From: CAYVAP01 sp964343195
GTDB taxonomy: Bacteria > Bacteroidota > Bacteroidia > J057
Assembly: GCA_964343195.1 (NCBI GenBank)
Contig: CAYFIR010000003.1
Location: 1 to 64,000 of the forward strand
DNA length: 64,000 nucleotides
Direction: 5' to 3'
The position numbers were made by a program, and so were the translations under genes. A model generated the notes under the pieces. It did no database searches and had not been told where the DNA came from. It saw nothing but the letters and a program-made list of their open reading frames with translations. How positions within the stretch are numbered: the stretch's first letter is position 1; each line of letters starts with the position of its first letter. Of the stretch, positions 26,201 through 34,400 are shown piece by piece.

Positions 26201-27290
26201 GGCCGCTGAATGTCTTTCGGGGGTCGATGTCATATCGCTTGCAAATGTCCCGTACCAGAGCTGCCGAGCTTTCGTACATTTCATTGGTGTACCAGGCCAG
26301 CCCATCGTCGATAAAGCCTTCATGCTCGATTCCTATGGCTTCCGAGTTGTGTTGTTTAACGTGATAGGCCCGGTCTTTTTCACAGACCATCTGGGTAATC
26401 TGACCATCACTGGCCCGGATGACATAGTGAGCAGAAACCCGCGCATTGCGATTTTTGAACCAGGCAATGGCTGAGGCATAAGAGCCCTGGATGGTGTGTA
26501 TGGTTATATACTGGATTTCTGCGTCACCTCGTGAGCTATAATTGCGGGAGTTGGCGGCAGAAAACAGGGCTCCGGCATAGTCCGGGGTTTGGCCAGTAGC
26601 GGTGCAGGTAGCGGTAGTGGCAGCCGGGGTAAATTCGTCTCCCTCCAGGTTTCGGACAGAGGTCTCCTCTACTACGACGCGGCTGGCCCTGAGCACCCGG
26701 TAGTTTGCCCGACCAAAGATTTGATTATAGTCGAAAAGTCGTCTGCTACGCACTCCCGAATGTGGGTCCTCCATTTCCTGGAGGATGCCATAGAACTGCT
26801 GGTCACGCGCATACTCATTTCGCACATCTCCATCGACTGGGATCTCACTCAGCTCACCCAAAATAGGCTGGTGAGTCTCCACCCGCTGATTGGCCATCCG
26901 CTTATTGGTTTGCAGGATGGCGTAGGCGGCAGCATATGCGAGGATATTGGTGCGAGGATCTGATTTGATCTGTTCTACACTGTATCCGGAGAGTTCTGCG
27001 ACACGTTCCAGGCTGTTATTAAAGTATCCTTTTCCGTCTTCTACCAACCCCATTACCCCATAATACGTCGGGATTTCCTGGCAACTCGCTACAGGCTGCA
27101 CATGCTTCATACGGGTGTTGGAGTACGCTACCGCTTCCAACAGTCCTCGGGGAACAGTAGGATGCTTTTGGTATGCTTCCTCAAAGAAAGCATGGTAGGT
27201 CTGCGCCCGGAGCGTGACAGGGGCAGCCAGGATGAAAACGAAGAAGAGAGGGAGTAAACAGGACTTATTACAGGGTGTGAATTGCTTCAT
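23250..27290 (-). CDS. Large secreted N-acetylmuramoyl-L-alanine amidase with CUB, Fn3 and lectin-like domains
   Basis: 1346 residues, signal peptide to about 29. Order of domains: a transglycosylase/lysozyme-like helical domain (about 35-130, VPRGLLEAVAYSNTR, YYGVMGL); Amidase_2 fold (about 255-405) with likely zinc ligands His265 (ITIHT), His382 (GHQH) and Asp392 (DPGPYW), and Glu322 in GIEHEG; a CUB domain (about 412-525, YDSGGKNGNYGD, FDFIDVYDG); Fn3 (about 530-615); a second CUB (about 628-735); a Pro/Asp linker; then two related ConA/LamG-like domains (about 765-1050 and 1090-1346, WRVENGILVQNN and WRVRSGTLQQTND). It would cleave the peptide-glycan bond of peptidoglycan outside the cell, perhaps of prey or of its own wall. 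No T9SS tail is evident. Confidence 0.88.
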   Translation of the reverse strand: MKQFTPCNKSCLLPLFFVFILAAPVTLRAQTYHAFFEEAYQKHPTVPRGLLEAVAYSNTRMKHVQPVASCQEIPTYYGVMGLVEDGKGYFNNSLERVAELSGYSVEQIKSDPRTNILAYAAAYAILQTNKRMANQRVETHQPILGELSEIPVDGDVRNEYARDQQFYGILQEMEDPHSGVRSRRLFDYNQIFGRANYRVLRASRVVVEETSVRNLEGDEFTPAATTATCTATGQTPDYAGALFSAANSRNYSSRGDAEIQYITIHTIQGSYASAIAWFKNRNARVSAHYVIRASDGQITQMVCEKDRAYHVKQHNSEAIGIEHEGFIDDGLAWYTNEMYESSAALVRDICKRYDIDPRKTFSGPPTDGSRVLTNTCYKVKGHQHFKDNDHIDPGPYWDWERYYRLINPEPSPTVFTKNRDRVYDSGGKNGNYGDLERQTYLIAPIGATRLTLTFEELDLEGTQAVPFDFIDVYDGRSSAGRYLGRFSGSTPPGRLTALSGAFFLEFRSDCQVNKGGFTIRYTSDDDEVACSQPQNVVVSDLFPTAATVSWDAVDGALQYLVYIRRRTFEDNWTMFRTEENRLVLTGLSANAIYNMQVRTICGSDTSAITGKTIQTPNMPRGETPSIYTVRANQGRFFDTGGQAGGYSDNEHYVYRIIPPDGGRVDLRFTSFITEEELDKLTIYDGLNLSRSPNLGTFSGANSPGNILSTGNGLTLVFESDNRTTAAGWTAFWRSADGTVSPGNPEVPDTPDPDTDPVASDNFDPELTFPRTAPATSADLAASYTEDFTLKFDDDDNSGRGMANRFYSLASWTNSGWQANTSEGFFYDDFEKGLRSIWTSEAGNWRVENGILVQNNLTLTNTNLYTDLTQTRDKVYLYHWKARMTGETGNRRHGIHIFASDPSKPDRGNSYFIWIRESDGGDFLEIYETINDQFTRRMQRGINIEDSKVHDYKTIYNPSKGRIEVYINNDFAGSWVDPSPLRTGKAISLRSGNCVVSYDEIEVFQSRGSRVNVSVGSDASDLLRPSSRFRVSSLVVDRNIDWSPITVEQSSTGTNPTQPVDPDPSPDPVTPDPSPNTGLADSYSSDFKVRLGGVGTTYYLPSDRNAGSWGANRQLGFVYDDFSEPTINPAWTNHSGSWRVRSGTLQQTNDSESNSNLFVSVEQNDAHAYLYHFRARLRSDGDNRRFGIHFFCSEGNQTNRGDSYLMWFRSNPSSQGRVEVYRSEGNQLPRYTESSVFNFRPNQWYDIKITYNPATGEIQTFIDDQPVLKWTDTSGAHKAGSYLSLRTGNALVEFDDLRVYQAAQVNPLNITVGRNGMLRYQDQAKLYLLTENGGVWSRLLEQSTRIR

Positions 27291-27477
27291 GGAGCAGTAG
27301 CAATTTGGGTTGATTCAATGCAAGGTTTTCCTTTGTACGGTAAAAACCCGCCTCGGATAGGGATATTCCCCTATGTTAAGGATTTTTCAACACAAAAAGT
27401 GATATTGCTCCTGCTAAAGCAAAAATTCGACCGGAGGAATATATTGTATACTGCCCTAACTCACTCGCTGATTTCCC

Positions 27478-28326
27478 TTATGGATACAGGGCTGCCAGGA
27501 AGTTGAATTCATAGGAAGCCTGGAGAGAGACCACCAGAGACACCGCGATTAATCCCAGTATCAGGGCCACACTGGTAAAGCTCAGTCTGTGAGATCGCAC
27601 CTTGCGCCAGTGATTGCGCGCAGGAAGGTATTGTAGCAAAGGGCGGGCTTTGGGTTTGCGAATAAGAAATGGAGTGTTGTCCTGCAGGTAGTAGAGTCCC
27701 CAGGGCATTAGCAGATCGTCTTCTTCAAAGGGCAGCCCATTCATTTCGTCAGTTTCTACATCGTAGCGAACCCGAAAGCTTTTGAGCTTTTTGAAGCGGC
27801 GGCTGGTCAGGCTGAAGGCATCTCGAAGAGACTCTCCTTCGGCAAGAAACTGATAAAAGGCGTGAGCAATCTGTTGTGTTTCCTTTTCGCGCTGAAAGGC
27901 CTGGGTGGCAATGATGGCAGGCACGTCTTTCTTCAAAAGGGTATTGACCAGTTCTGGAGTAGCGCACCCACTGAGGAAGACGCAATCCAGGAAAGGGAGC
28001 GAGTCCACCAGGGTACATAGATCCGATACCGTCAGGGGAAATTCTCCTGCTTCAGAAGCCATCATAAGGCCCTGTCCATCGGCATGGCCGACCAAATGTA
28101 GGTGGGTAATACGGCGATTGTACTTTCCGGCACCAAGAAGGTTTAGGTAGTACTCGGTCGATAGATTCTCACCTTTGTGGAGAGGCAGGTAATGGGGCGT
28201 CCTGGGTTGACTCAGGAGTTGAGAAATGACGCGACACTCCTGATTTAGAGTACGATACGCCTGTCCGGAGGCAGGCCCCTGCACGTGTGCGAGGAACACC
28301 ACCGGCAGCTGTTTTGAAGCTAACAT
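27478..28326 (-). CDS. CHAT-domain protease-like protein with C-terminal membrane anchor
   Basis: 282 residues from ATG 28326 (an upstream start would add 23 poorly conserved residues). LPVVFLAHVQG opens a CHAT (caspase-HetF) fold; LHLVGHADGQG supplies the catalytic His and CVFLSGCATPEL the catalytic Cys, both intact. PWGLYYLQD and a Lys/Arg-rich linker lead to one membrane helix (LSFTSVALILGLIAVSLVVSLQ) near the C-terminus, so the protease domain faces the cytoplasm. CHAT proteins act in bacterial programmed cell death and defence, often with NTPase partners. None is adjacent: nuoN follows on the same strand upstream. Function is unknown. Confidence 0.8.
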   Translation of the reverse strand: MLASKQLPVVFLAHVQGPASGQAYRTLNQECRVISQLLSQPRTPHYLPLHKGENLSTEYYLNLLGAGKYNRRITHLHLVGHADGQGLMMASEAGEFPLTVSDLCTLVDSLPFLDCVFLSGCATPELVNTLLKKDVPAIIATQAFQREKETQQIAHAFYQFLAEGESLRDAFSLTSRRFKKLKSFRVRYDVETDEMNGLPFEEDDLLMPWGLYYLQDNTPFLIRKPKARPLLQYLPARNHWRKVRSHRLSFTSVALILGLIAVSLVVSLQASYEFNFLAALYP

Positions 28327-28555
28327 GGGTGATTGAGTTTGGGGGGAACAATCTATTTTACAATCTAAAAGTAGGGCGCGTTCGGGATAAATCAAATATT
28401 CACAGGGTGGAATATAATGGATGGAAACAATCCCTGTATGAATGGTAGTTTTCCCAGAATCAATGGGAGGGATGAGGTGATCAAAAACGAATCGGCCAGC
28501 ATCATTTCTGATACTGGCCGATAAAATTGGAGTTATGTTTCTGCTTCCGTCAGGT

Positions 28556-30043
28556 CTATGGAAGCGTCGTACTCATCATAGTAGCTTGCTCAAATGCGGC
28601 CTGAATAGGGCCCATGACCAGGGAAGGGAAAATCCCAAAAAGTATCACCAGGAAAGCAAGGATAGCTACGCCCGCAACAGGTCCGCGGCCAAAGTTCAGG
28701 TTCAGGCTGCTAATCTCATCGCTGCCTTCCTGGAAGAACATCCGAACAATGATGCGGATGTAGTAGTAGGCACCGATCACAGAAGTCAGAATGCCGACTA
28801 CCGCGAGGGCTACCAGTCCCCCCTCAATGGCAGAGAGAAATACGTGGTACTTGCTCATGAATCCTGCGAGGGGCGGAATGCCCGCCAGTGAGAAAAGGAA
28901 GATCGCCAGAGCCCCGGCGAAATAAGGAGCCTTTTGGCCCAGGCCTCCCCAGGTAGTGATGTCGTTGTCACCCAGTTTTTCCTCGGCCATGCCGACCAGT
29001 CCAAATGCCCCGATGTTCATCAGGGTATAGATAAACATATAGAATAGCACTGCCTCAAAGCCATACTCAATGGCGCAGATGCCTAGCAGCACATACCCCG
29101 AGTGAGCAATACTGGAGTAGGCGAGCATTCGCTTCAGGTTGGTTTGCTGTACTGCTACCACGTTGCCATAGATCATGGTGAACAGGGCAATTGCAGCGAG
29201 GACAGTCATCAGCCTGTCCCATTCAAACATCTGGGTCTTCTGGACAATTACGCCCATGGCAACAAAAGCCGACAGTTTGGATGCGGTAGCCATGAAACCC
29301 GCTAGTGGGGTAGGGGTACCCGTGTAAACATCGGGAGTCCAGTTATGGAAGGGGAATGCCGCAACCTTGAAGAGAAATCCGATGAGAATTAGCCCACCGG
29401 CAATGTAGAAAAGCAGTTCATTGGCCTGCAGGCGCTCAATCACCTCCGGCTGACTCATCATGGTGAGGTTGGTAAATCCGGTCACTCCGTAGAGGATAGA
29501 GATGCCCAACAGCAGGAAGGCAGAAGCAAAGGCTCCCAGCAGGAAGTATTTCAGGCCCGCCTCATTGGATCGAAGCTCTGTTTTGAAGAGAGCTGCGAAA
29601 ATATAGAGGCAAATGGACATGGTTTCCAGGCCGATGAAGCTCATGAAGAGGTCGTTGGCATTAGCCAGCAGGATCATGCCCAGTACCGCAAATACTAGGA
29701 GTGAGTAAACCGCGTACACCTGGTGTTCCTGACGCTTCATGTAGTCCTGTAGGAAAAACAGGGTGAAGAGCCCTGCCAGGGTAATGAAAATATGAACCAT
29801 GGGAGCAATTCCCCCAGTTTCCATCATGCCAAAGAAAACCACCTCGCTACCCGGGGCAGCATGAAGTCCTGCCATGCCAGCAGATAGTGCCAGACCAATA
29901 GCCGTAACCCATAAAATAGGGCGCTTGGCTCCAAAGGCATCAAGCAGCATCAACACCAGTCCGGTTACCAATAAGGTCAGGAGGGGAAGTATGTGCTGAG
30001 TAGAGTGGCTAAGTTCTTCAACACTGAATAAAAGCTGGTCCAT
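28556..30043 (-). CDS. nuoN: NADH-quinone oxidoreductase subunit N
   Basis: 495 residues with about fourteen helices. NuoN is one of the antiporter-like proton-pumping subunits of complex I. Helix-lining lysines and the motifs KYFLLGAFASAFLLLGISILYG, FKVAAFPFHNWTPDVYTGTPTPLAGFMATASK and RMLAYSSIAHSGYVLLG are typical. The normal neighbours nuoL and nuoM are not adjacent; upstream is a Nudix gene and downstream the CHAT gene. With the solitary nuoC at 17774 this indicates a scattered set of complex I genes. Confidence 0.95.
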   Translation of the reverse strand: MDQLLFSVEELSHSTQHILPLLTLLVTGLVLMLLDAFGAKRPILWVTAIGLALSAGMAGLHAAPGSEVVFFGMMETGGIAPMVHIFITLAGLFTLFFLQDYMKRQEHQVYAVYSLLVFAVLGMILLANANDLFMSFIGLETMSICLYIFAALFKTELRSNEAGLKYFLLGAFASAFLLLGISILYGVTGFTNLTMMSQPEVIERLQANELLFYIAGGLILIGFLFKVAAFPFHNWTPDVYTGTPTPLAGFMATASKLSAFVAMGVIVQKTQMFEWDRLMTVLAAIALFTMIYGNVVAVQQTNLKRMLAYSSIAHSGYVLLGICAIEYGFEAVLFYMFIYTLMNIGAFGLVGMAEEKLGDNDITTWGGLGQKAPYFAGALAIFLFSLAGIPPLAGFMSKYHVFLSAIEGGLVALAVVGILTSVIGAYYYIRIIVRMFFQEGSDEISSLNLNFGRGPVAGVAILAFLVILFGIFPSLVMGPIQAAFEQATMMSTTLP

Positions 30044-30179
30044 GAATCGCGGTTAAATGGGCGAAAGGGCGTGCATTAAGTTGGCCGCTAAATTAGGGTA
30101 TTGGTACCGAGGATACAAAATATAGGCTTGTTCAAAACCCCATGATTTAGAGCAGACTCTGTAATCTTTACACACAGAG

Positions 30180-30659
30180 CTATTCAGTCGCAATCTCCTC
30201 CTTCAATGCCTCAACCAGGGGCCACTGAACCGGATGAAGTTTGGCCTCAGCCTCCTCAATGGAAAACCACTCCGCCCGGTCAATTTCGGGGAAAGATTCC
30301 AGTTTGCCAGACTTGGGGGGCCATTCCACTTCGAAGGTATTGCTTACTATTCCCTGGCTGGGGTGCCAATCGCCCTCAAAAGCCCAGGCGTGGAGATACT
30401 TACCTGTGCTGCGATACCGTACCATTGGCAGAGAAAGAAATGGTCCAGAAGGTTTTATCCCCGTCTCCTCTTCAAATTCCCGAATTGCCGCGGTTAGGTG
30501 GTCTTCTTCTGGCTCAATTAATCCTTTGGGGATGGTCCAGTGGCCCTCGTCTCGTTTCCGGTAATAGGGACCGCCTGGGTGGGCCAGGAACAGGTCAACT
30601 GGATTATTGGGCGATGCAGATCGCCTGTACATGAGCAGACCAGCGCTGATTTTGGGCAT
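30180..30659 (-). CDS. Nudix hydrolase (NTP pyrophosphohydrolase type)
   Basis: 159 residues. The fold begins SAGLLMYRRSA, and the Nudix box is intact: GLIEPEEDHLTAAIREFEEETGI, preceded by HWTIPKG. The short size and the GGPYYRKRDEGHWTIPKG loop match small Bacteroidota/proteobacterial Nudix enzymes acting on diadenosine tetraphosphate or oxidised nucleotides, but the substrate cannot be read from sequence. Divergent from the 2-hydroxyacid dehydrogenase gene with about 95 bp between starts. Confidence 0.9.
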   Translation of the reverse strand: MPKISAGLLMYRRSASPNNPVDLFLAHPGGPYYRKRDEGHWTIPKGLIEPEEDHLTAAIREFEEETGIKPSGPFLSLPMVRYRSTGKYLHAWAFEGDWHPSQGIVSNTFEVEWPPKSGKLESFPEIDRAEWFSIEEAEAKLHPVQWPLVEALKEEIATE

Positions 30660-30718
30660 CGATCGGTGGACTTTAAAGGAGAATTTTGGGGAAAGTAGGG
30701 TGATTGTGCTTCCCCTGA

Positions 30719-30726
30719 TAACTTTG
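30719..30726 (+). promoter_or_regulatory. Candidate -7 promoter box TAACTTTG
   Basis: TAACTTTG fits the Bacteroidota TAnnTTTG consensus and lies 27 bp before the ATG of the 2-hydroxyacid dehydrogenase gene. Confidence 0.5.
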
Positions 30727-30753
30727 TGCCAAACAAAGCTAATTCAAATTCCC

Positions 30754-31686
30754 ATGATCGTCAGTGTCATAGATTCTTTCCCCGAGGAATTCATTGCATC
30801 CCTACAAGCCCTGCCGATAGAGCTACGCTACCATCCCAAAATCTCTCGAGAAGAGGCCCTTGAATGGTTGGCAGATACAGAGGTGCTGATCCTGAACAGC
30901 AAAATTCATGTGGATCGGGAAGCCATTGACGCCGCTCCCCACCTAAGGAAGGTGATACGGGCTGGGGTAGGGATGGACCATATCGATGAGGCTTACCTGG
31001 CAGAGCGTGGAGTCGCGGTCCACAACACCGCGGGAGCAAATGCGGATGCAGTGGGAGAGCAAACCGTCGGAATGCTCCTGGCATTGCGGCACAATATCCT
31101 ACGGGCTGACCGGCAGGTGAGGGGATTTCAGTGGTTAAGAGAAGCCAATCGCGGCATCGAACTGGGCGGCAAGGCCATAGGACTGATTGGCTATGGCAAT
31201 ACAGGTCGCGCGGTGGCTCGTCGCCTTTCGGGGTTTCGTCCCCGGGTGCTGGCCTATGATAAGTATCAGACGGGGTATGGGGAGATCTATGCTGCACAGG
31301 CCTCAATGGAGCAGATATTTGAACAGGCAGAGGTATTGTCCCTTCACATACCACTTACGGATGAGACGCGCGAACTGGTAGATCTGGATTTCCTGCGGAA
31401 GTTTAGGCAGCCGATCTTCCTGTTAAACCTGGCGAGAGGCCCTATTGTGCATTTGCCCAGCCTGATCCAGGGACTGGATGAAGGTCTGGTGCTGGGTGCT
31501 GCCCTGGACGTACTCCCCAATGAGAAACTTGATCGCCTCTCAGACGAGGAAAAGAAAGTCTATCGCCAGCTTTTTGACCGTGAAAATGTCATCCTCACCC
31601 CTCACATCGGGGGCTGGACCTGGGAATCGCGCCAGAATATCAACCAGCGAATCCTGGAATTGGTCAAGGAAGAGATTGTGCTTTAA
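30754..31686 (+). CDS. D-2-hydroxyacid dehydrogenase, NAD-binding (phosphoglycerate-dehydrogenase-like)
   Basis: 310 residues from ATG 30754; longer starts run back into the divergent Nudix gene. The NAD motif GLIGYGNTGRAVARRL and downstream Asp (AYDKY), the catalytic Arg (NLARGPIV), Glu (ALDVLPNE region) and His (LTPHIGGWTWES) of the D-isomer 2-hydroxyacid dehydrogenases are present. Substrate could be 3-phosphoglycerate or another 2-hydroxyacid; no C-terminal ACT domain is present. It is preceded by a TAACTTTG box. Confidence 0.9.
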   Translation: MIVSVIDSFPEEFIASLQALPIELRYHPKISREEALEWLADTEVLILNSKIHVDREAIDAAPHLRKVIRAGVGMDHIDEAYLAERGVAVHNTAGANADAVGEQTVGMLLALRHNILRADRQVRGFQWLREANRGIELGGKAIGLIGYGNTGRAVARRLSGFRPRVLAYDKYQTGYGEIYAAQASMEQIFEQAEVLSLHIPLTDETRELVDLDFLRKFRQPIFLLNLARGPIVHLPSLIQGLDEGLVLGAALDVLPNEKLDRLSDEEKKVYRQLFDRENVILTPHIGGWTWESRQNINQRILELVKEEIVL

Positions 31687-31747
31687 CTTTAGAAAGGGAG
31701 GGGGGCAATACTCCTGTTTCCCAGTCCATACATACTTCCAGGCTATC

Positions 31748-32299
31748 TCAGGACCCCTCCTGTGGGAATTCCTTAAAAGACTCAAGAATCCGGTCCATCA
31801 CGGGCTGCAACTCGCCGCGATTTTCCAGCGAGGTCCATATCAGGATCTGGTAAAGGTAGGTTTCAGTCTCCAGAACCCTCAGCCGCATATACAGCTCATC
31901 TTTCTGAAAGGTGCCAATGAGGGTGCTTTCAAATCCTGAGAATCGCTCAACTCGGATGGTATCTGTTTTGCCACTCTCAACCTCCTGCATAGGTTTGCGA
32001 AGGTTATTCAACTGCATATTAAAATAGTCCCCGGTGGCATAGTTGGGGCGGTTCATGTAGAGGCTGTCGAGCGAAAAGTACTGGATGGCCAGGTACAGGT
32101 CCTTTTGCCGATTTTGGTACTGGAAGGGGGCTTCGGGAGCCAGGGTGCTGGTGGTATCGAGGTAGTCTGGAAGAGAAATTCTGAAAGGCAGGCCTTTGCC
32201 AGCTTCATACCAGTTTATAGGCAACCAGCCACAGCCGAGAACAACGCTCGACAGGGCCAAAAAGAGCATTCCACGGGCAGTCCTGTTCCTCTTTTGCAT
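31748..32299 (-). CDS. Uncharacterised lipoprotein
   Basis: 183 residues. MQKRNRTARGMLFLALSSVVLGCGW has a charged start, hydrophobic core and lipobox (VLGC, Cys near residue 23). The mature part is a compact soluble domain: FRISLPDYLDTTSTL, DLYLAIQYFSLDSLY, FSGFESTLIGTFQKDELYMRLRVLETETYLYQILIWTS. The arrangement of strands and a final helix resembles PsbP/DUF1795-like small domains, but I do not recognise a family with confidence. It is divergent from deoC. Confidence 0.65.
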   Translation of the reverse strand: MQKRNRTARGMLFLALSSVVLGCGWLPINWYEAGKGLPFRISLPDYLDTTSTLAPEAPFQYQNRQKDLYLAIQYFSLDSLYMNRPNYATGDYFNMQLNNLRKPMQEVESGKTDTIRVERFSGFESTLIGTFQKDELYMRLRVLETETYLYQILIWTSLENRGELQPVMDRILESFKEFPQEGS

Positions 32300-32437
32300 A
32301 GGCTATCCTGTGAGGCCAAAACTACGAATAGTTTGGATGATGTCGAAAAAGAACCACACCTCAACTCTATTTATCGGGTATCCCTGACGAATATTAGAAG
32401 AGGCCCATCGTTCAGAGAAGTTCTGGGCCATTGTATG

Positions 32438-32445
32438 TATCTTTG
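32438..32445 (+). promoter_or_regulatory. Candidate -7 promoter box TATCTTTG (deoC)
   Basis: TATCTTTG, a perfect TAnnTTTG match, ends 19 bp before the deoC start codon. The start would give a very short leader. The divergent lipoprotein gene begins at 32299, leaving about 140 bp for both promoters. Confidence 0.55.
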
Positions 32446-32464
32446 TTCCCATATTTGTATCCCT

Positions 32465-33112
32465 ATGTCCGCTGTCGCTTCCTACATAGATTATACGATT
32501 CTGAAAATTGGTACGACCACAGAGCAGGTTGACGAACTCTGTCGACAGGCCCTGGAGCAGCAGTATGCAGCCGTATGTGTACCTCCCTACTATGTGCCCG
32601 ATGCAGCTGCGATGCTGGAGGGAAGTGAAGTAAAGGTATGTACCGTAGTAGGATTTCCGCATGGGATGCACCTGACACAGACGAAACTGATCGAGGGGGA
32701 ACAGTTAATTCAGGCCGGAGCCCAGGAACTGGATCTTGTGAGCAACCTGAGTGCCCTGCGCAACCAGGACCATGATTTCCTCAAAGCAGAAATTGGCACC
32801 TTTTCTGAACTCTGCCGCAGTCACAGCGTAACCAGTAAAGTGATCATCGAAAGCGGCCTGCTTGATTTTCCCGAACTACAAATAATATCCGAAATCTGTG
32901 TCCAAAGTGGCATAGACATCGTCAAAACCTCAACCGGATTTGCGGGTGTTGGGGCGGAACTGGAAAAGGTCGCATACCTGCGCGAAATTCTACCCTCAGA
33001 AACTGGCATCAAAGCCTCTGGAGGAATTCGCGACCTGGAAACTGCCCAAGCCTTCATCCAGGCCGGTGCCACCCGCATTGGAACTTCTACTCTTATCGTT
33101 GATCCGTCATGA
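32465..33112 (+). CDS. deoC: Deoxyribose-phosphate aldolase
   Basis: 215 residues, typical for DeoC, from ATG 32465. It splits 2-deoxyribose 5-phosphate into glyceraldehyde 3-phosphate and acetaldehyde in nucleoside breakdown. The Schiff-base lysine lies in IVKTSTGFAG and the second lysine in GIKASGGIRD; CTVVGFPHG and the Asp in QELDLVSN complete the class I aldolase site. Its stop overlaps the start of the SPOR-domain gene (ATGA, 33109-33112), so the two are translationally coupled. Confidence 0.95.
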   Translation: MSAVASYIDYTILKIGTTTEQVDELCRQALEQQYAAVCVPPYYVPDAAAMLEGSEVKVCTVVGFPHGMHLTQTKLIEGEQLIQAGAQELDLVSNLSALRNQDHDFLKAEIGTFSELCRSHSVTSKVIIESGLLDFPELQIISEICVQSGIDIVKTSTGFAGVGAELEKVAYLREILPSETGIKASGGIRDLETAQAFIQAGATRIGTSTLIVDPS

Positions 33113-33774
33113 ACCTATTTTCGATTTTGATTGCTGCCCTGATCGCCCTTGGAGGCGGAGACGGGGATAAAAAACAGCCTACAGAAGGCGAGCCTGGCGA
33201 AGACAAGTACTACCAGTACGAGCGCGAGGATGTCTCTAATTATCGGGATCGCACCCGCTTCCAGCTACCTGAACCACAGGTTCAACTGGCAGTGGAAGAA
33301 GACAATCGTCCTGCTCCCGAGTCGCTACAGGCATACTTCCCCGAAGGAGAAAGCAACTACTACATCGATGCTGCTCCACAGCTACAAACCCTGATCGAGA
33401 CCCATAAAGCCATCAATTCCCGCATCGAAAAAATTGACGGGTATCGCATTCAGGTTTATTCAGGAACCAGCCGTAGTCGTGCCCTGGGGGTAAAAAGCCA
33501 GATGCTGGCTTTGGGTTTTAACCACAAGACCTACCTGGAATTCTCTGCGCCCAATTTTGTGGTGCGCATTGGGGACTTCATGGACAAGGAGGAGGCTACT
33601 CTCTTTTATCGCCGAAACATCGAAGGAACCTACCGAGGGTCATTCGTGGTGCCCGATGAAGTCAACGTTCCCAAGTACGATGAACTCATCGAGATGGAGC
33701 GCCGTCGCGAGCGTCTGGAGCAGGAAATGGAAGACAACGATTCCCTGGGAAATGGGGAAGAGGATGACCAATAG
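33109..33774 (+). CDS. SPOR-domain envelope protein
   Basis: 221 residues. The N-terminus is a short hydrophobic signal-like stretch (MNLFSILIAALIALGGG), followed by an acidic, Tyr-rich linker. Residues about 108-185 are a SPOR domain: GYRIQVYSGTSRSRALGVKSQM, VRIGDFMDKEEATLFYR and GTYRGSFVV. SPOR domains bind denuded peptidoglycan strands, often at division sites. The end is a charged coiled helix (RRRERLEQEMEDN). Co-translated with deoC by a 4-bp overlap, and followed by a perfect 20-bp terminator stem. Confidence 0.85.
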   Translation: MNLFSILIAALIALGGGDGDKKQPTEGEPGEDKYYQYEREDVSNYRDRTRFQLPEPQVQLAVEEDNRPAPESLQAYFPEGESNYYIDAAPQLQTLIETHKAINSRIEKIDGYRIQVYSGTSRSRALGVKSQMLALGFNHKTYLEFSAPNFVVRIGDFMDKEEATLFYRRNIEGTYRGSFVVPDEVNVPKYDELIEMERRRERLEQEMEDNDSLGNGEEDDQ

Positions 33775-33823
33775 CCGATGAGCCACTCTCGGTTTGTTCG
33801 AAGTGACGATTTCTCTTGCTGAT

Positions 33824-33868
33824 AACCCAACACCCCGAAGTTCTCGATGAACTTCGGGGTGTTGGGTT
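33824..33868. terminator. Bidirectional hairpin terminator between SPOR and hsp20
   Basis: A perfect 20-bp stem (33824-33843 with 33849-33868), loop TCGAT. It is followed by TT and preceded by AA rather than by a long T-run, but the stem is very stable. It separates convergent genes. Confidence 0.9.
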
Positions 33869-33956
33869 TTGGGAATGAAAGGGTCAAAAGGGCCGGGCAG
33901 TTCCTACTTACACCTAACCTAACCACGACTGCCCGGCGTTCCCCTTTCCGCTGTCA

Positions 33957-34400
33957 TTATCCAATTTCAATGGTGCGTGCATCTGGCTTGGCCAGTTCTG
34001 CTTTTTTGGGCAGCAGCACATATAGCACACCACTGTCGTATTTCGCGCTTATATTTTCTCCATCTACCGTCTCGGGAAGCATGAAGGAGCGGCTAAAGCT
34101 GCTGTAGTGGAACTCACGGCGGGTGTAGTTACCCTTGTCATCGGTTTCCTCCTTGCGATCTTCCATTTTGGACGAAATGGTCAGGCGGTCTCCATCGACT
34201 TCTACATTGAAGTCGTCACGGTTAAGGCCTGGCGCAGCCAGCTCGATCTGATAATCTCCATCCTTCTCCTGAACATTTACCGCTGGGGTGGAGGTGAAAC
34301 CACGCTGGCGGCTGGCGTTGAAGAAGTCATCATTGAAAAAATCGTTGAACAGGCCGTCAAAGCCAGGAAACAAGCTGTTGTTGCGTCTTACGAGAGTCAT
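33957..34400 (-). CDS. Hsp20/alpha-crystallin small heat shock protein
   Basis: 147 residues. The alpha-crystallin domain spans about 40-140: PAVNVQEKDGDYQIELAAPGLNRDDFNVEVDGDRLTISSK, FHYSSFSRSFMLPETVDGENISAKYDSGVLYVLLPK. The C-terminal IEIG is a shortened form of the I-x-I motif used for oligomer contacts. It is an ATP-independent holdase. Its upstream region (34401-34702) is shared with the divergent PfkB gene. Confidence 0.93.
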   Translation of the reverse strand: MTLVRRNNSLFPGFDGLFNDFFNDDFFNASRQRGFTSTPAVNVQEKDGDYQIELAAPGLNRDDFNVEVDGDRLTISSKMEDRKEETDDKGNYTRREFHYSSFSRSFMLPETVDGENISAKYDSGVLYVLLPKKAELAKPDARTIEIG

